The position numbers and the translations under genes were made by a program. Positions 31,572-41,286 of a stretch of DNA of 49,093 bases are shown piece after piece. Source of the stretch: CAZRAL01 sp964598005 (GTDB lineage: Bacteria; Pseudomonadota; Gammaproteobacteria; Burkholderiales; Usitatibacteraceae); assembly GCA_964598005.1 (NCBI GenBank), contig CAZRAL010000015.1, positions 1 through 49,093 of the forward strand, in the 5' to 3' direction. Positions within the stretch are counted from its first letter, which is position 1; each line of letters starts with the position of its first letter. The notes below the pieces were generated by a model. That model was not told the origin of the DNA. It saw only the letters and a program-made list of their open reading frames with translations, and did no database searches.

Positions 31572-32408
31572 ATGAGAAAAATAGTCGTTATTCTTTTTGC
31601 CTGCTTAATCGCTTATGTAAGCTCTGCCTATGCTGTTGGCTATTTGGAAAATCCTCAGAATGACAGTTTTGAGTCTGGCATTACAGCCATCACCGGCTGG
31701 CACTGCAACGCAAAAGTAATTTCATTCACTATCGATGGCCAAAATATTGGCAATGCAGGCATAGGCACCCCACGCTTGGATACCGCCTTGGTTTGCGACG
31801 GCAACATCAACAGCGGTTTTTCTTACCTGCTCAACTATAGCAATCTGCAAACTGGGCCACATACAGTGAAAGCGTTCGCCGATGGTGTGCAATTCGGGCA
31901 AGCCACTTTCACGGTAGTACGGATACAACAACAAACCTTCTTAACCGGTGCACCGACTATACCGGTTGTCATCCCGAACTTTCCGGGCGCTGGTCAAGCA
32001 GTCACGTTGCAATGGTCACAAGCAAAACAAAATTTTGCGATTGTCGCAAGTGGCGCAAACCCGCCTTCTGGAACCGGCGAGATTGTCGCCTGCATCAACA
32101 GCTTGCCATCCAGTCAGTTACCCTGCACATTGGGTCCAGTGACGATTCTTTCGTTGGGGCAATCTTCATTTGGAACCACTTGCTTTCTAACTCTTAGCGT
32201 TACCGCAAGCACGGTAAACGGAAGTACAAGCCATCGGCCATCGATAACGTTCAATGCACAGTCTGCCACTGTGAATGCAGCCGTTATATTTCAAACTTAT
32301 TATGTAGGAGGTGGTGCAGGAGCCACTTCGACCGCATCTCAACAACTCGGTAGTAGCTGCGACAAATTCAACTTTACGCTGAATTTGCCGCAAAGCGTCC
32401 CCGGTTAG
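31572..32408 (+). CDS. Secreted protein with an N-terminal GWxC beta-domain
   Basis: A 278-residue exported protein with a signal peptide ending near residue 21 (SSAYA). Residues 22-115 form a recognisable beta-domain seen in many bacterial exported proteins: GYLENPQNDSFESGITAITG, WHC, FTIDG, GTPRLDTALVCDG, NSGFSYLLNYSNL and GPHTVKAFADG. The rest is low-charge beta-type sequence with several cysteines (ACINSLPSSQLPC, TTCFLTL, SSCDKF). Position 41 bases after secA is probably incidental. Function is unknown. Confidence 0.82.
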   Translation: MRKIVVILFACLIAYVSSAYAVGYLENPQNDSFESGITAITGWHCNAKVISFTIDGQNIGNAGIGTPRLDTALVCDGNINSGFSYLLNYSNLQTGPHTVKAFADGVQFGQATFTVVRIQQQTFLTGAPTIPVVIPNFPGAGQAVTLQWSQAKQNFAIVASGANPPSGTGEIVACINSLPSSQLPCTLGPVTILSLGQSSFGTTCFLTLSVTASTVNGSTSHRPSITFNAQSATVNAAVIFQTYYVGGGAGATSTASQQLGSSCDKFNFTLNLPQSVPG

Positions 32409-32466
32409 ATCACGACGTTGGGCTACGCAAACTTTATTTTAAAAATGAAATTGTAGCTTTAAACTT

Positions 32467-32955
32467 ATGAGCGAACTTGACCAACTGGCTGCCGATGTAG
32501 GGGCTGTACTCAAAAAAAAGGGGCAAATACTGGCTACAGCAGAATCCTGTACTGGCGGGGGAATTGCTGAAACCATCACCCGTATCCCCGGTTCATCGGC
32601 GTGGTTCGATTGTGCTTTTGTCACCTATAGCAATGAAGCCAAAGCTACTATGCTGGGCGTGAAATTAAATACGTTGATAACTTACGGAGCCGTATCGGAA
32701 GAAACGGCTCGTGAAATGGCGGAAGGTGCCTTTTCCCTTTCCAGTCCGCGTGCCAATACCATTGTAGCTGTCACAGGTATTGCAGGCCCGGATGGGGGCC
32801 AGCCAGGAAAACCAGTCGGTACGGTCTGTTTTGCCTGGAAACTTACAACAAATTCCATTATTTCAGAGACTTGCAATTTTTTGGGGGATCGCGCAGCAGT
32901 GCGGCATCAGACCATTGTGCACGCACTGACTCAATTGCTGCATAATCTTGCTTGA
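32467..32955 (+). CDS. pncC: Nicotinamide-nucleotide amidase (CinA C-terminal domain protein)
   Basis: A 162-residue stand-alone CinA_C/PncC protein that deamidates NMN to nicotinate mononucleotide in the pyridine nucleotide cycle. Signature motifs are ATAESCTGGGIAETITRIPGS, CAFVTYSNEAKATMLGV, AVSEETAREMAEGA and AVTGIAGPDGGQPGKPVGTV. The order pncC-recA-recX is conserved in many proteobacteria. A small hairpin terminator follows immediately. Confidence 0.93.
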   Translation: MSELDQLAADVGAVLKKKGQILATAESCTGGGIAETITRIPGSSAWFDCAFVTYSNEAKATMLGVKLNTLITYGAVSEETAREMAEGAFSLSSPRANTIVAVTGIAGPDGGQPGKPVGTVCFAWKLTTNSIISETCNFLGDRAAVRHQTIVHALTQLLHNLA

Positions 32956-32976
32956 TCTGCTGTTCAGCAGATTTTT
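32955..32976 (+). terminator. Hairpin terminator after pncC
   Basis: ATCTGCTG-TT-CAGCAGAT followed by a short T run, starting at the last base of the pncC stop codon and ahead of the recA promoter. Confidence 0.65.
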
Positions 32977-33030
32977 CACAAAAAACGCTTGCATAATGCT
33001 TTTATTTTCGATACTGTACGAAATTACAGA

Positions 33031-33046
33031 CTGTATTCATTTACAG
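33031..33046 (+). promoter_or_regulatory. LexA (SOS) box of recA
   Basis: CTGTATTCATTTACAG fits CTG-N10-CAG exactly. It lies 14 bases downstream of a plausible sigma-70 promoter (TTGCAT at 32989-32994, 17-base spacer, TACTGT at 33012-33017) and 47 bases before the recA ATG, as expected for SOS repression of recA. Confidence 0.85.
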
Positions 33047-33093
33047 TAAATAGTTCGCCATTACTGAATTTATACTTTATCGGGAGTCAAGCA

Positions 33094-34149
33094 ATGAATA
33101 TGATGAAAGAACCCTTTATGGATGAAAATAAAACCAAAGCCCTGCAAGCCGCACTGTCGCAAATCGAAAAACAGTTCGGCAAAGGCTCCATCATGAAAAT
33201 GGGCGAAGGGAGCATCGGCAACGATATCATCCCCGTTTCCACCGGCTCGCTAGGCCTGGATATTGCATTGGGAATTGGCGGCTTGCCGCGTGGCCGGGTC
33301 GTTGAAATTTACGGGCCTGAATCGTCCGGTAAAACGACATTGACTTTGCAGGTCATCGCAGAAATGCAAAAGACCGGTGGGACTGCTGCTTTTATCGATG
33401 CCGAACATGCACTCGATCCCCAATACGCGGCCAAGCTTGGGGTGAATATCAACGACCTGCTTATTTCCCAACCCGACAACGGCGAGCAGGCGCTGGAAAT
33501 TGCCGATATGCTGGTGCGTTCCGGGTCGGTAGATATCGTCGTGATCGATTCAGTGGCTGCGCTGACGCCACGCGCGGAGATTGAAGGTGAGATGGGCGAT
33601 CAATTGCCAGGCCTGCAGGCGCGCCTGATGTCACAAGCGTTGCGCAAATTGACTGCCAATATCAAACGCTCCAACACGCTGGTCATTTTCATCAACCAGA
33701 TTCGCATGAAAATCGGCGTTATGTTTGGCAACCCCGAAACCACAACAGGTGGCAATGCACTCAAATTCTATGCGTCGGTGCGTATCGATATTCGCCGGAC
33801 CGGCTCCATCAAGGCTGGCGAAGAAGTAATCGGTTCGGAAACGCGCGTAAAAGTGGTCAAAAACAAGGTCGCGCCGCCTTTCAAAACAGCAGACTTCGAC
33901 ATCCTGTACGGGGAAGGTATTTCCCGGGAAGGCGAGATTATTGAATTGGGTGTGCTACACAAAATTATTGACAAGTCGGGTTCCTGGTACGCCTATAAGG
34001 GCGAAAAAATGGGCCAGGGTAAGGACAATACCCGCAATTTTTTGAAGGAAAATCCGGCTGTAGCACAGGAAATCGAGGCGTTGATCCGCACTACGGTGAA
34101 TGTGCCTGGCGCGGGAGGAACTAGCGAAGAAGAGGAAGAAGCAAAATAA
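33094..34149 (+). CDS. recA: Recombinase RecA
   Basis: 351 residues from the ATG at 33094, chosen for GGGAG 8 bases upstream; ATG 33118 would give the commoner N-terminus MDENKTKAL. It pairs homologous DNA and stimulates LexA self-cleavage. Walker A is GPESSGKTTLTLQ, then FIDAEHALDPQYAAKLG, VIDSVAALTPRAEIEGEMGD and loop L2 INQIRMKIGVMFGNPETTTG. The acidic tail is EEEEEAK. It is under a LexA box and is followed by an attenuator-like terminator and recX. Confidence 0.98.
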   Translation: MNMMKEPFMDENKTKALQAALSQIEKQFGKGSIMKMGEGSIGNDIIPVSTGSLGLDIALGIGGLPRGRVVEIYGPESSGKTTLTLQVIAEMQKTGGTAAFIDAEHALDPQYAAKLGVNINDLLISQPDNGEQALEIADMLVRSGSVDIVVIDSVAALTPRAEIEGEMGDQLPGLQARLMSQALRKLTANIKRSNTLVIFINQIRMKIGVMFGNPETTTGGNALKFYASVRIDIRRTGSIKAGEEVIGSETRVKVVKNKVAPPFKTADFDILYGEGISREGEIIELGVLHKIIDKSGSWYAYKGEKMGQGKDNTRNFLKENPAVAQEIEALIRTTVNVPGAGGTSEEEEEAK

Positions 34150-34168
34150 TTTTATAGTTCGATGGTTG

Positions 34169-34210
34169 GGCCGTTCAACGCAGGGAAACCAGGCAGGGCG
34201 GCCTTTTTTT
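34169..34210 (+). terminator. Terminator/attenuator between recA and recX
   Basis: GGCCG (34169-34173) pairs with CGGCC (34199-34203) around a 25-base loop, followed at once by T7. It overlaps the recX translation-initiation region. Partial readthrough would keep RecX low relative to RecA, as known for recA-recX in other bacteria. Confidence 0.65.
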
Positions 34211-34225
34211 ATGGTGGTAAAACTT

Positions 34226-34690
34226 ATGAAATTTTCTTCTCCAGAAAACAAACAGCTTGTTTCCGCAGCACTCAAGCTACTGTCACGGCGCGATATGAGC
34301 CGCGCCGAATTTATCGCTAAATTGTTACATGCAAAATTTACGCAGGAGGAGGCAGAAACTGCGGCCGCTTGGTGTGCTGAGGAAGGCTGGCTTAACGAGA
34401 GCCGCTACGCAGAGAACGCAACGCGCAGGCTGGGAGCAAAATATGGAGATAAACGGGTCGTGCATAGCCTGCGGCAAAAGGGATTGGATAATGACGCCAT
34501 TTCGCAAGCTGTTTCTACAATGAACGAATCGGAAATCAGCCGTGCCCGTACATTGTGGTTACGTAAATTTGGTGAATTACCAGCGAATGTTAACGAACGC
34601 GCCAGACAAGTGCGCTTTCTTCAATCGCGCGGTTTTAGCTTCGAAGTCGTTAAGAAAATATTTGTCTCAAATATGGAAGAGGCATCTTAG
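34226..34690 (+). CDS. recX: Recombination regulator RecX
   Basis: About 154 residues from the ATG at 34226 (GGTGG upstream); ATG 34211 would add five. The three-helix repeats of RecX are visible: ALKLLSRRDMSRAEFIAKLL, WCAEEGWLNESRYAENATRR, VVHSLRQKGLDNDAISQAV and VRFLQSRGFSFEVVKKIF. RecX binds RecA filaments and limits their activity. It lies 76 bases after recA and is separated from it by a terminator-like hairpin. Confidence 0.93.
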   Translation: MKFSSPENKQLVSAALKLLSRRDMSRAEFIAKLLHAKFTQEEAETAAAWCAEEGWLNESRYAENATRRLGAKYGDKRVVHSLRQKGLDNDAISQAVSTMNESEISRARTLWLRKFGELPANVNERARQVRFLQSRGFSFEVVKKIFVSNMEEAS

Positions 34691-35159
34691 AGCCAGTTTG
34701 CATAACTAGGCTAGGCGTTTAACCAGCCCATAAATGTGATTTAACTGGTAGGTAGTACGACGAAGCAGTGTGCCTCAGTATGCTTGGTAATTTTCCTCAG
34801 CAATATGCGAATATGCTGTGCATATAGTGCAAGAGCACTGTGGCTAATATGCATCCATGTGGGCGTTGCTATTGATTCAGCTGCACCCAAGATCGATTGG
34901 ATCCCCCAAGCCTTTTTGCTTTTCAAACAATAGTAAAGGCTGTTTATTTATTGGGCAACAAACTTGTTCAGAATAGTCATCATTTGATAAATTTTGGCAA
35001 ACTGTTGTATATATACAACAAATTAAAATAAATTATTGAAAATTTACCGTTAGCCGAGTTATCGTTAATTGTTACTTTGCCACAAAAAGTATCTAAAAAA
35101 TAAACGTATTGATTGTATTTTATGAATATTGTTTTTCTTCCTTTCTAAGAGAGAATTCC
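34691..35159. other. A+T-rich intergenic region upstream of the TonB receptor
   Basis: 469 bases without a supported gene. An open frame on the minus strand (34741-34926) has no recognisable similarity. The region is strongly A+T-rich from 34960 on and contains the palindrome at 35003-35020 described separately, so it probably holds the receptor's control region. Confidence 0.6.
35003..35020. promoter_or_regulatory. Perfect 18-bp palindrome upstream of the TonB receptor
   Basis: TGTTGTATATATACAACA is fully self-complementary and lies 139 bases before the receptor start, in an A+T-rich promoter region. It has the size and symmetry of a dimeric repressor or activator site. The regulator is unknown; it is not a canonical Fur box. 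Confidence 0.5.
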
Positions 35160-37991
35160 ATGAATATTAAAATGAAAAAACTATCGCTGGCTTTAGCACA
35201 AACGTTCAGCGCAAGTGTCATGCTGACCACGCTTGCAGGTCAAGCCCAGGCACAAACTGCGGAAAAAATTGAAAAAATCGAAGTAACGGGTTCCAGTATC
35301 AAGCGTGTTGAGTCTGAAACGGCATTGCCGGTGACGGTAATCACACGAGCTGAGATCAGTAAGAGCGGCGTACAAACGACCGAAGAACTGCTCGCACAGA
35401 TCACTTCAGTCTCCTCCGCGGGTAACACCGTCAACGCAGCTCAATCGGGCTTGTCAACCTATGGCCAGTCCTCCGTGTCATTGCGCGGAATTGGTTCCGA
35501 CAAAACGTTAGTACTGGTCAACGGCCGCCGCCTCGCAGTGTTCGCGGGTCTTGGTGACAGTGTGAACATCAACGCTATACCATTTGGTGCGATTGAACGT
35601 GTTGAAGTGTTGCAAGATGGCGCGTCGGGTATCTATGGAAGTGATGCCATCGCTGGCGTAATTAACTTTATCCTGAGCAAGGATTATAAAGGCATTGAAT
35701 TATCTGCAAGCTACGGGAAACCAACACGGGGCGGCGGTGCTGAGAACGAAAAATACGGGGTTGTAGCTGGTTTTGGGGACTATGAAAAAGACCGCTGGGC
35801 TGTTGTGTTATCAGGTGCCTATGAGAAGGAGGACGGTTTGCTCGGTGCCTCGCGTGAGTTTTCCAAGTCAGACACAAACTTGCCGTTTTATGCGGGCGGC
35901 GCAACGGAAACAGGGCGCATTGAAGGCGTCTGGCAATTCCCCGGTGGTGGTACCTTGTTTGATGCCGGCACCAATGGTCGTTCAGCAACCAATCCATACG
36001 GTATTTCTGGCACGGGTTATGGCAATCCCAGTGCGGCAAAAAATGATTGTGCCTCTATCAACATGATTCCGCGATCCGGCTTGGGCTTCAGCGGTCCCCA
36101 TGGAACCACCCTCCAAACTGCACCGAACTGCACCTTTGACACGGGGCAATTTGTGAGTTTGGTGCCCAATCGCGAGTATCAGGGTGTAACGGGTAACGTT
36201 CGCTTCAAGGTGAATGACGATACCGAACTTTTTGCCGAGGCAATGTATTCGCGCAACGAATTCGTAAACCCGATTCAACCCGCACCGCTGCGCCAGGCGT
36301 TTTACGCTGGCAATTCGCGTTTTGCTGGTACCAATGTTGATCCCATATTGATCATTTATCCTACGAATCCCAACTACAAGTTTGCCGCTGACTATTTGAC
36401 CTCGATCGGTTTGGGCGCCATGGTAGGCAAACCGCTGGGCGTGTCACAGCGTACTTTCCTGCTTGGCCCGCGCACCACCAATGACATTTCGACGCAAGAT
36501 CGCATTGTAGTCGGTGTCAAGGGTACGGCCGGCAACCTCGAATACGATGCGGCCTACACGCAGAACAACAGCGAAACCAAAGGCAACGTGATCGAAGGGT
36601 TTGCGTCCATCTTCGAACTGACCAAGGTTTTAAATAACCCAGCCAACAATTGGAATCCTTGGGCTCCTGGTGGCGTGCAGTCGCCGGAACTTGCCAAGTT
36701 GATTGAGGGCACCAAGTACAAAGGGCCGACGATTGGCTCGAAATCGAAGAATGAAGGTATTGATGCCAAGGTGGTTGGATCGGCGATGCAACTGGGTGGC
36801 GGTTCCCTCGACATTGCGGCCGGAGTCCAGGCGCGCAACGAGGATTACTCACTCACCCCGGCGCCTGCGACATTGACAGGCGATGTGATTGGCCTTGGTG
36901 GTGCCATAGTACCGGTAAGTGCAAGACGGACGGTCTGGGCAGTGTTTGCGGAAGCCAATTTGCCATTCACCAAGCATTTCGAAGGTACGCTTGCGGTTCG
37001 CCAGGACAGCTACAGCGACTTCGGCAAAACCGTGAACTACAAGGCCAGCGGTCGCTTTCAACCAACAAATTGGTTCATGCTGCGCGGTTCAGTGGGTACT
37101 GGCTTCAAGGCGCCTTCTCTACCGGCTTTGTATGCGCCGCAACAAATCGAAACGAGCGAACAGTTTACTGACCCGAAGTTCCCGGGCAACGGCCAGATTC
37201 AGGTGACCTCACTCGCGGGGGGCAACCCGAATCTCAAGCCTGAACAATCGGATCAGTACGGCGTTGGCTTCGTTTTCTCTCCCGTCAAATCCTTTACCGC
37301 TACCGTCGATTATTTCAATATCGAGATCAAGGGCTTGATTGCGGCGCCCTCCGCGCAGGAAATCGCTGCGGGGTTCCGTCGCGGTGCATCGGGATATGCT
37401 GCGCTGGTTGATGTGAACGGTGCAGACGAAATCACCTTGATTCGCCAACTGAACGCCAATGTGAATTCGCTCAAGACGCAGGGTCTCGATATTGACCTGC
37501 GCTTCCGTGAAAACATCGGCGGTGGACGTGTCGATGTGGGCTTGCAAGGCACCTATACCGACAAGTACGACTTGATAAACACGAGTGGCGAACTTGAAAA
37601 AAGCGTTGGTACCATCGTGCGCCCAGACGGTGCGCCGTTGGTTGCAGCCGCAACCGGGGTAATCGTTAAATGGAAGCATAACCTGAGCGGCGGCTATACT
37701 TATGGTCCGGTGTCGGCGACGCTGACGCAGCGCTACTACAAGGGCTACGAAGATGGCAATGATCTGAATGGCAACCGCCACTTTGTGCCTGGACAGGCTA
37801 TTTATGACCTGGTCGCAACCTACAACGGTATCAAGAACCTGAAACTGTCGGTGGGTGCGCGTAACTTGTTCGACAAGGATCCCCCGTTGTTCATCAACAA
37901 TGGCTCCCAATTCCAGTCGGGCTATGACATTTTCCAATACGACCCACGCGGCCGTTTTGTATATGTAAGTGTCGCGTATAAGTTCTTCTAA
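35160..37991 (+). CDS. TonB-dependent outer-membrane receptor
   Basis: About 943 residues from the ATG at 35160; an upstream start at 35109 would place a non-signal leader before the signal peptide. The signal peptide ends near AGQAQA, residues ~25-31. A TonB-box-like stretch EKIEVTGSSIKR is followed by a plug (LPVTVITRAEISKSGVQTTE, VSLRGIGSDKTLVLVNGRRL, IERVEVLQDGASGIYGSDAI) and a beta-barrel with NPNLKPEQSDQYGVGFVFSP near the end. The C-terminus is aromatic (YVSVAYKFF). The substrate is not evident; no transporter or regulator adjoins it. A terminator follows. Confidence 0.95.
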   Translation: MNIKMKKLSLALAQTFSASVMLTTLAGQAQAQTAEKIEKIEVTGSSIKRVESETALPVTVITRAEISKSGVQTTEELLAQITSVSSAGNTVNAAQSGLSTYGQSSVSLRGIGSDKTLVLVNGRRLAVFAGLGDSVNINAIPFGAIERVEVLQDGASGIYGSDAIAGVINFILSKDYKGIELSASYGKPTRGGGAENEKYGVVAGFGDYEKDRWAVVLSGAYEKEDGLLGASREFSKSDTNLPFYAGGATETGRIEGVWQFPGGGTLFDAGTNGRSATNPYGISGTGYGNPSAAKNDCASINMIPRSGLGFSGPHGTTLQTAPNCTFDTGQFVSLVPNREYQGVTGNVRFKVNDDTELFAEAMYSRNEFVNPIQPAPLRQAFYAGNSRFAGTNVDPILIIYPTNPNYKFAADYLTSIGLGAMVGKPLGVSQRTFLLGPRTTNDISTQDRIVVGVKGTAGNLEYDAAYTQNNSETKGNVIEGFASIFELTKVLNNPANNWNPWAPGGVQSPELAKLIEGTKYKGPTIGSKSKNEGIDAKVVGSAMQLGGGSLDIAAGVQARNEDYSLTPAPATLTGDVIGLGGAIVPVSARRTVWAVFAEANLPFTKHFEGTLAVRQDSYSDFGKTVNYKASGRFQPTNWFMLRGSVGTGFKAPSLPALYAPQQIETSEQFTDPKFPGNGQIQVTSLAGGNPNLKPEQSDQYGVGFVFSPVKSFTATVDYFNIEIKGLIAAPSAQEIAAGFRRGASGYAALVDVNGADEITLIRQLNANVNSLKTQGLDIDLRFRENIGGGRVDVGLQGTYTDKYDLINTSGELEKSVGTIVRPDGAPLVAAATGVIVKWKHNLSGGYTYGPVSATLTQRYYKGYEDGNDLNGNRHFVPGQAIYDLVATYNGIKNLKLSVGARNLFDKDPPLFINNGSQFQSGYDIFQYDPRGRFVYVSVAYKFF

Positions 37992-38017
37992 CCATCGTTT
38001 TCCTGGTTAACCTTAAA

Positions 38018-38050
38018 AAAGCCGCAGAGAAAACCCTGCGGCTTTATTTT
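38018..38050 (+). terminator. Rho-independent terminator after the TonB receptor
   Basis: AAAGCCGCAG and CTGCGGCTTT form a 10-bp stem with an 8-base loop, followed by ATTTT. It lies 27 bases after the stop codon. Confidence 0.9.
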
Positions 38051-38193
38051 GTGCGCTTGGCAAGAAGAAGTATTAAAAACTGAAAAAATAAAGGCCTGTC
38101 CTATCATTCCCCAGGCTAGTAATTGAAGTGTATTGCATCGTTGGCAAGCGGCGCCAACTAAGCATCCATTGTTACCATCTTTCCATAATTATC

Positions 38194-39117
38194 ATGGTCA
38201 CCGCACTAATTACCCATTCCACTTGCTTGAAACACGAAATGGGATTGGAGCACCCCGAGTGCCCGGAACGCTTGCAACACATCCTTTTTACCTTGCAGCA
38301 AGTGGGACTTCTTTCACACATGCGAGAAATAGAGGCGCCTTGTGTTGAGCGGGCTTTGCTGGAAACAACGCATGCGCCGAAATATATTGCACATATATTT
38401 GATTCTGCTCCGCAATCCGGCTATCTATCGCTTGACGCTGACACCACAATGAATCCTCATTCGCTTGATGCGGCGCGGCGTGCCGCAGGAGCAGTAGTAA
38501 AGGGGGTTGAGTTGGTGATGGATGGCGAGGTCCATAATGTATTTTGTGCCGTGCGCCCACCCGGTCACCATGCGACATATAGTCGGGCCATGGGATTTTG
38601 TATTTTCAACAATGTAGCTGTGGGAGCAGTACATGCGCTCAACCAGTTTGGATTGGAGCGTGTGGCTATTCTCGATTTCGACGTACACCATGGCAATGGT
38701 ACGGAAGATATTTTTCATGACGAGCCCCGGGTGATGTTGTGTTCCTCATTCCAGCATCCCTATTACCCGGGTAGCGGTGCAGAGAGCGGGAATGCACACA
38801 TCATTCCTGTACCCCTACCTGCGCAAACCGGCAGCGCCGCATTTCGTGCCGCCATTACGGAAAAGTGGTTCCCTGCATTGGAGCGTTTTGCCCCGCAACT
38901 TATTCTGGTTTCAGCGGGTTTTGATGCACATACCGCCGACCCTTTGGCCAATCTCGATTTAAACGAAAAGGATTACGGCTGGATTACTGAATGTATTGCT
39001 GAAATAGCCGGTCGTCATGCGCAAGGGCGCATCGTTTCAACGCTGGAGGGTGGCTACAATCTTGATGCGCTGGGAAAGAGCGTGGTGGAGCACGTCAAAG
39101 TATTGTTACAGCATTAA
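38194..39117 (+). CDS. Histone deacetylase-like amidohydrolase
   Basis: 307 residues from the ATG at 38194; a GTG at 38128 would add a leader without family similarity. The arginase/deacetylase-fold motifs are complete: STCLKHEMGLEHPECPERL, the catalytic His pair in RPPGHHATYSRAMGFCIFNN, the zinc ligands Asp and His in ILDFDVHHGNGTEDIF, and the third zinc ligand in LVSAGFDAHTADPL. ISTLEGGYNL-type sequence (VSTLEGGYNLDAL) near the C-terminus completes the site. The bacterial substrate is probably an acetylated amine or acetyl-lysine protein. Confidence 0.93.
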   Translation: MVTALITHSTCLKHEMGLEHPECPERLQHILFTLQQVGLLSHMREIEAPCVERALLETTHAPKYIAHIFDSAPQSGYLSLDADTTMNPHSLDAARRAAGAVVKGVELVMDGEVHNVFCAVRPPGHHATYSRAMGFCIFNNVAVGAVHALNQFGLERVAILDFDVHHGNGTEDIFHDEPRVMLCSSFQHPYYPGSGAESGNAHIIPVPLPAQTGSAAFRAAITEKWFPALERFAPQLILVSAGFDAHTADPLANLDLNEKDYGWITECIAEIAGRHAQGRIVSTLEGGYNLDALGKSVVEHVKVLLQH

Positions 39118-39249
39118 TAGCGCGCTTGGAAATGGAATCAGGCGTAGTTCACCCTCAGTGAAGTGATATGCATGCAAAGTGAGGTGCGCAGCCGCTTGCA
39201 TGCCAATGACGTACAATCGAAAAGTTTTCATCAAGGCAACAAATTTCAC

Positions 39250-41286
39250 ATGATTTTTTCCAATTTTCCCGGTATGTCCCGGATTGCACGGGTAGTGATG
39301 GTTGCTCTGGCGTTGAATCACACGCCTCTTGTGTGGGCTCAAGATACCGTGACCCTCAATTTCATCAATGCTGATATTCCGTCGGTGGTGAAGGCGATTG
39401 GCATGCACACGGGCAAGAATTTTGTTCTGGACCCTCGCGTCATGGGCAATATCAATATCATTTCGCAAACGCCGGTCAGCAAGGATCTGGCCTATCAGAT
39501 TCTGCTTTCCGCACTGCGGGTTCATGGGTTTGCTGCAGTGGAAGAACGCGGGGTGGTCAAGATTGTTCCTGAAGTTGATGCCAAAACCGGGGGCACAGTC
39601 ATTGATCGAAATACCCAGGTTTCCGGCGATCGGATCGTGACCCAGGTTTTTGCTTTGCAGAACGAATCAGCATCACAGTTGGCTGCGGTATTGCGCCCGC
39701 TGGTGGCGCCCAATAATTTCATTGGCGCCTACCCCGGCAACAATACACTGGTGATCACCGATTATGCGGATAACGTGAAGCGTATCGCCAGGATCATCGC
39801 TTCGATCGATATTCCCGCCAGTGCCGATGTGCAAATGATCAAGCTCGAGTACGCCAGTGCAGTGGATGTGGCGAATTTATTGACACGGCTGATGCCCGAA
39901 GCGTCAGCAAATGTAGCCACGCCCGGCGTACCGCCCAAGCTCATGTTGGCCGTTGAGCCGCGTACCAACAGCTTGCTGGTACGCGCTGAAATACCGGCGC
40001 TGATTGCGCGCATCAAAGCGCTGGTTGCGGGTATGGATATTCCCACCGCCGCAGGTGGCAATATTCATGTAGTCTATTTGCGTAATGCTGAAGCGACTAA
40101 ACTGGCAGAAACGTTGCGGGGTTTGCTGGGAACGGGGACCACCGCTTCGCAGGCAGCGCCGGTTACCTCAACTTCAGCGGCAAGCACGGCCGCATCCCCA
40201 GTGGTGTCATCTTCTCCTACAGGCGCTGCTGCGGCCAGTATTCAAGCCTATCCTGCCACCAATTCACTGGTGATTGTGGCCCCTGATCATTTTTATAATT
40301 CACTGCGTACCGTCATTGATAAGCTCGATGCTCGGCGTGCGCAGGTGTTTGTTGAAGCACTAATCGTGGAAGTCAGCACCACGATGTCTTCCGAATTTGG
40401 CATTCAATGGCAGGATTTAAGCGGGTTGAATCGCGGCGGCACACAGGTGATCGGTGGCACCAATTTTGGTGGCAGCGGGGTCAATATCATCGATTCGGCA
40501 CAAAATATCGCCGGCGTCGGCACCGGTCTTAATATCGGCCTGGTGAGGGGCACCATTAATCTGCCGGGTATTGGCGAGGTATTGAATCTCGGGGCACTGG
40601 CACGGGCTTTGGCTGCCGACCAAAAAGCCAATATTCTCTCAACACCAAATATTCTCACGCTGGATAACGAAGAAGCCAAAATTGTCGTGGGGCAAAGCGT
40701 CCCGTTTCTGACCGGCAGTTATACGCAGGCTAATAATTCGTCAACCAACCCCTTCCAGACCATCGAGCGCAAAGACATTGGCTTGACACTTAAAGTGACA
40801 CCGCAAGTCGCCGAAGGGGGTACGGTGAAACTCAAGGTTTTTCAGGAAGTATCGAGCGTGACTCCGACCACCAATAACGTGAAATCAGCCGATCTGATTA
40901 CTAACAAACGGTCGATTGAAAATACCGTGCTGGTCGACGATGGTCAGATCGTGGTGATTGGCGGGCTAATTTCGGATGATTCCAAAAATAGTGACAGCAA
41001 AGTGCCGTTGTTAGGCGATATTCCGCTGATCGGCAATCTGTTCAAATATCAGTCGCGTAATCGCGACAAAACCAATTTAATGGTTTTCCTGCGTCCTTAT
41101 GTATTGCGCGACGGTAAATCGGCAGCCCGGTTGACCGGAGAACGCTACGACTATATCCGTAATGAACAAGGCCAGATGCTAAAAGATGCCGAATCGTTAT
41201 TGCCGCCAACAGGTGGCCCGGAACTACCGGCATTAGGGGTGCCCAAGCCTGGCGCTGATTCCTTGTCCATCAAATCCACCAAATGA
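39250..41286 (+). CDS. gspD: Type II secretion system secretin GspD
   Basis: About 678 residues from the ATG at 39250, which gives a signal peptide ending near LVWAQ; upstream starts are possible. The N0 domain is VTLNFINADIPSVVKAIGMH. The N1-N3 repeats follow, with a Ser/Thr/Ala-rich insert near residues 305-335. The secretin core has VEALIVEVSTTMSSEFGIQW, ILSTPNILTLDNEEAKIVVG and VLVDDGQIVVIGGLI. It forms the outer-membrane channel. The stop overlaps gspE by 4 bases; gspC is not upstream. Confidence 0.95.
   Translation: MIFSNFPGMSRIARVVMVALALNHTPLVWAQDTVTLNFINADIPSVVKAIGMHTGKNFVLDPRVMGNINIISQTPVSKDLAYQILLSALRVHGFAAVEERGVVKIVPEVDAKTGGTVIDRNTQVSGDRIVTQVFALQNESASQLAAVLRPLVAPNNFIGAYPGNNTLVITDYADNVKRIARIIASIDIPASADVQMIKLEYASAVDVANLLTRLMPEASANVATPGVPPKLMLAVEPRTNSLLVRAEIPALIARIKALVAGMDIPTAAGGNIHVVYLRNAEATKLAETLRGLLGTGTTASQAAPVTSTSAASTAASPVVSSSPTGAAAASIQAYPATNSLVIVAPDHFYNSLRTVIDKLDARRAQVFVEALIVEVSTTMSSEFGIQWQDLSGLNRGGTQVIGGTNFGGSGVNIIDSAQNIAGVGTGLNIGLVRGTINLPGIGEVLNLGALARALAADQKANILSTPNILTLDNEEAKIVVGQSVPFLTGSYTQANNSSTNPFQTIERKDIGLTLKVTPQVAEGGTVKLKVFQEVSSVTPTTNNVKSADLITNKRSIENTVLVDDGQIVVIGGLISDDSKNSDSKVPLLGDIPLIGNLFKYQSRNRDKTNLMVFLRPYVLRDGKSAARLTGERYDYIRNEQGQMLKDAESLLPPTGGPELPALGVPKPGADSLSIKSTK

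Noticed and set aside
34741..34926. 61-codon minus-strand open frame between recX and the TonB receptor
   Set aside because: No ribosome-binding site, no recognisable motif, and odd composition for this genome.
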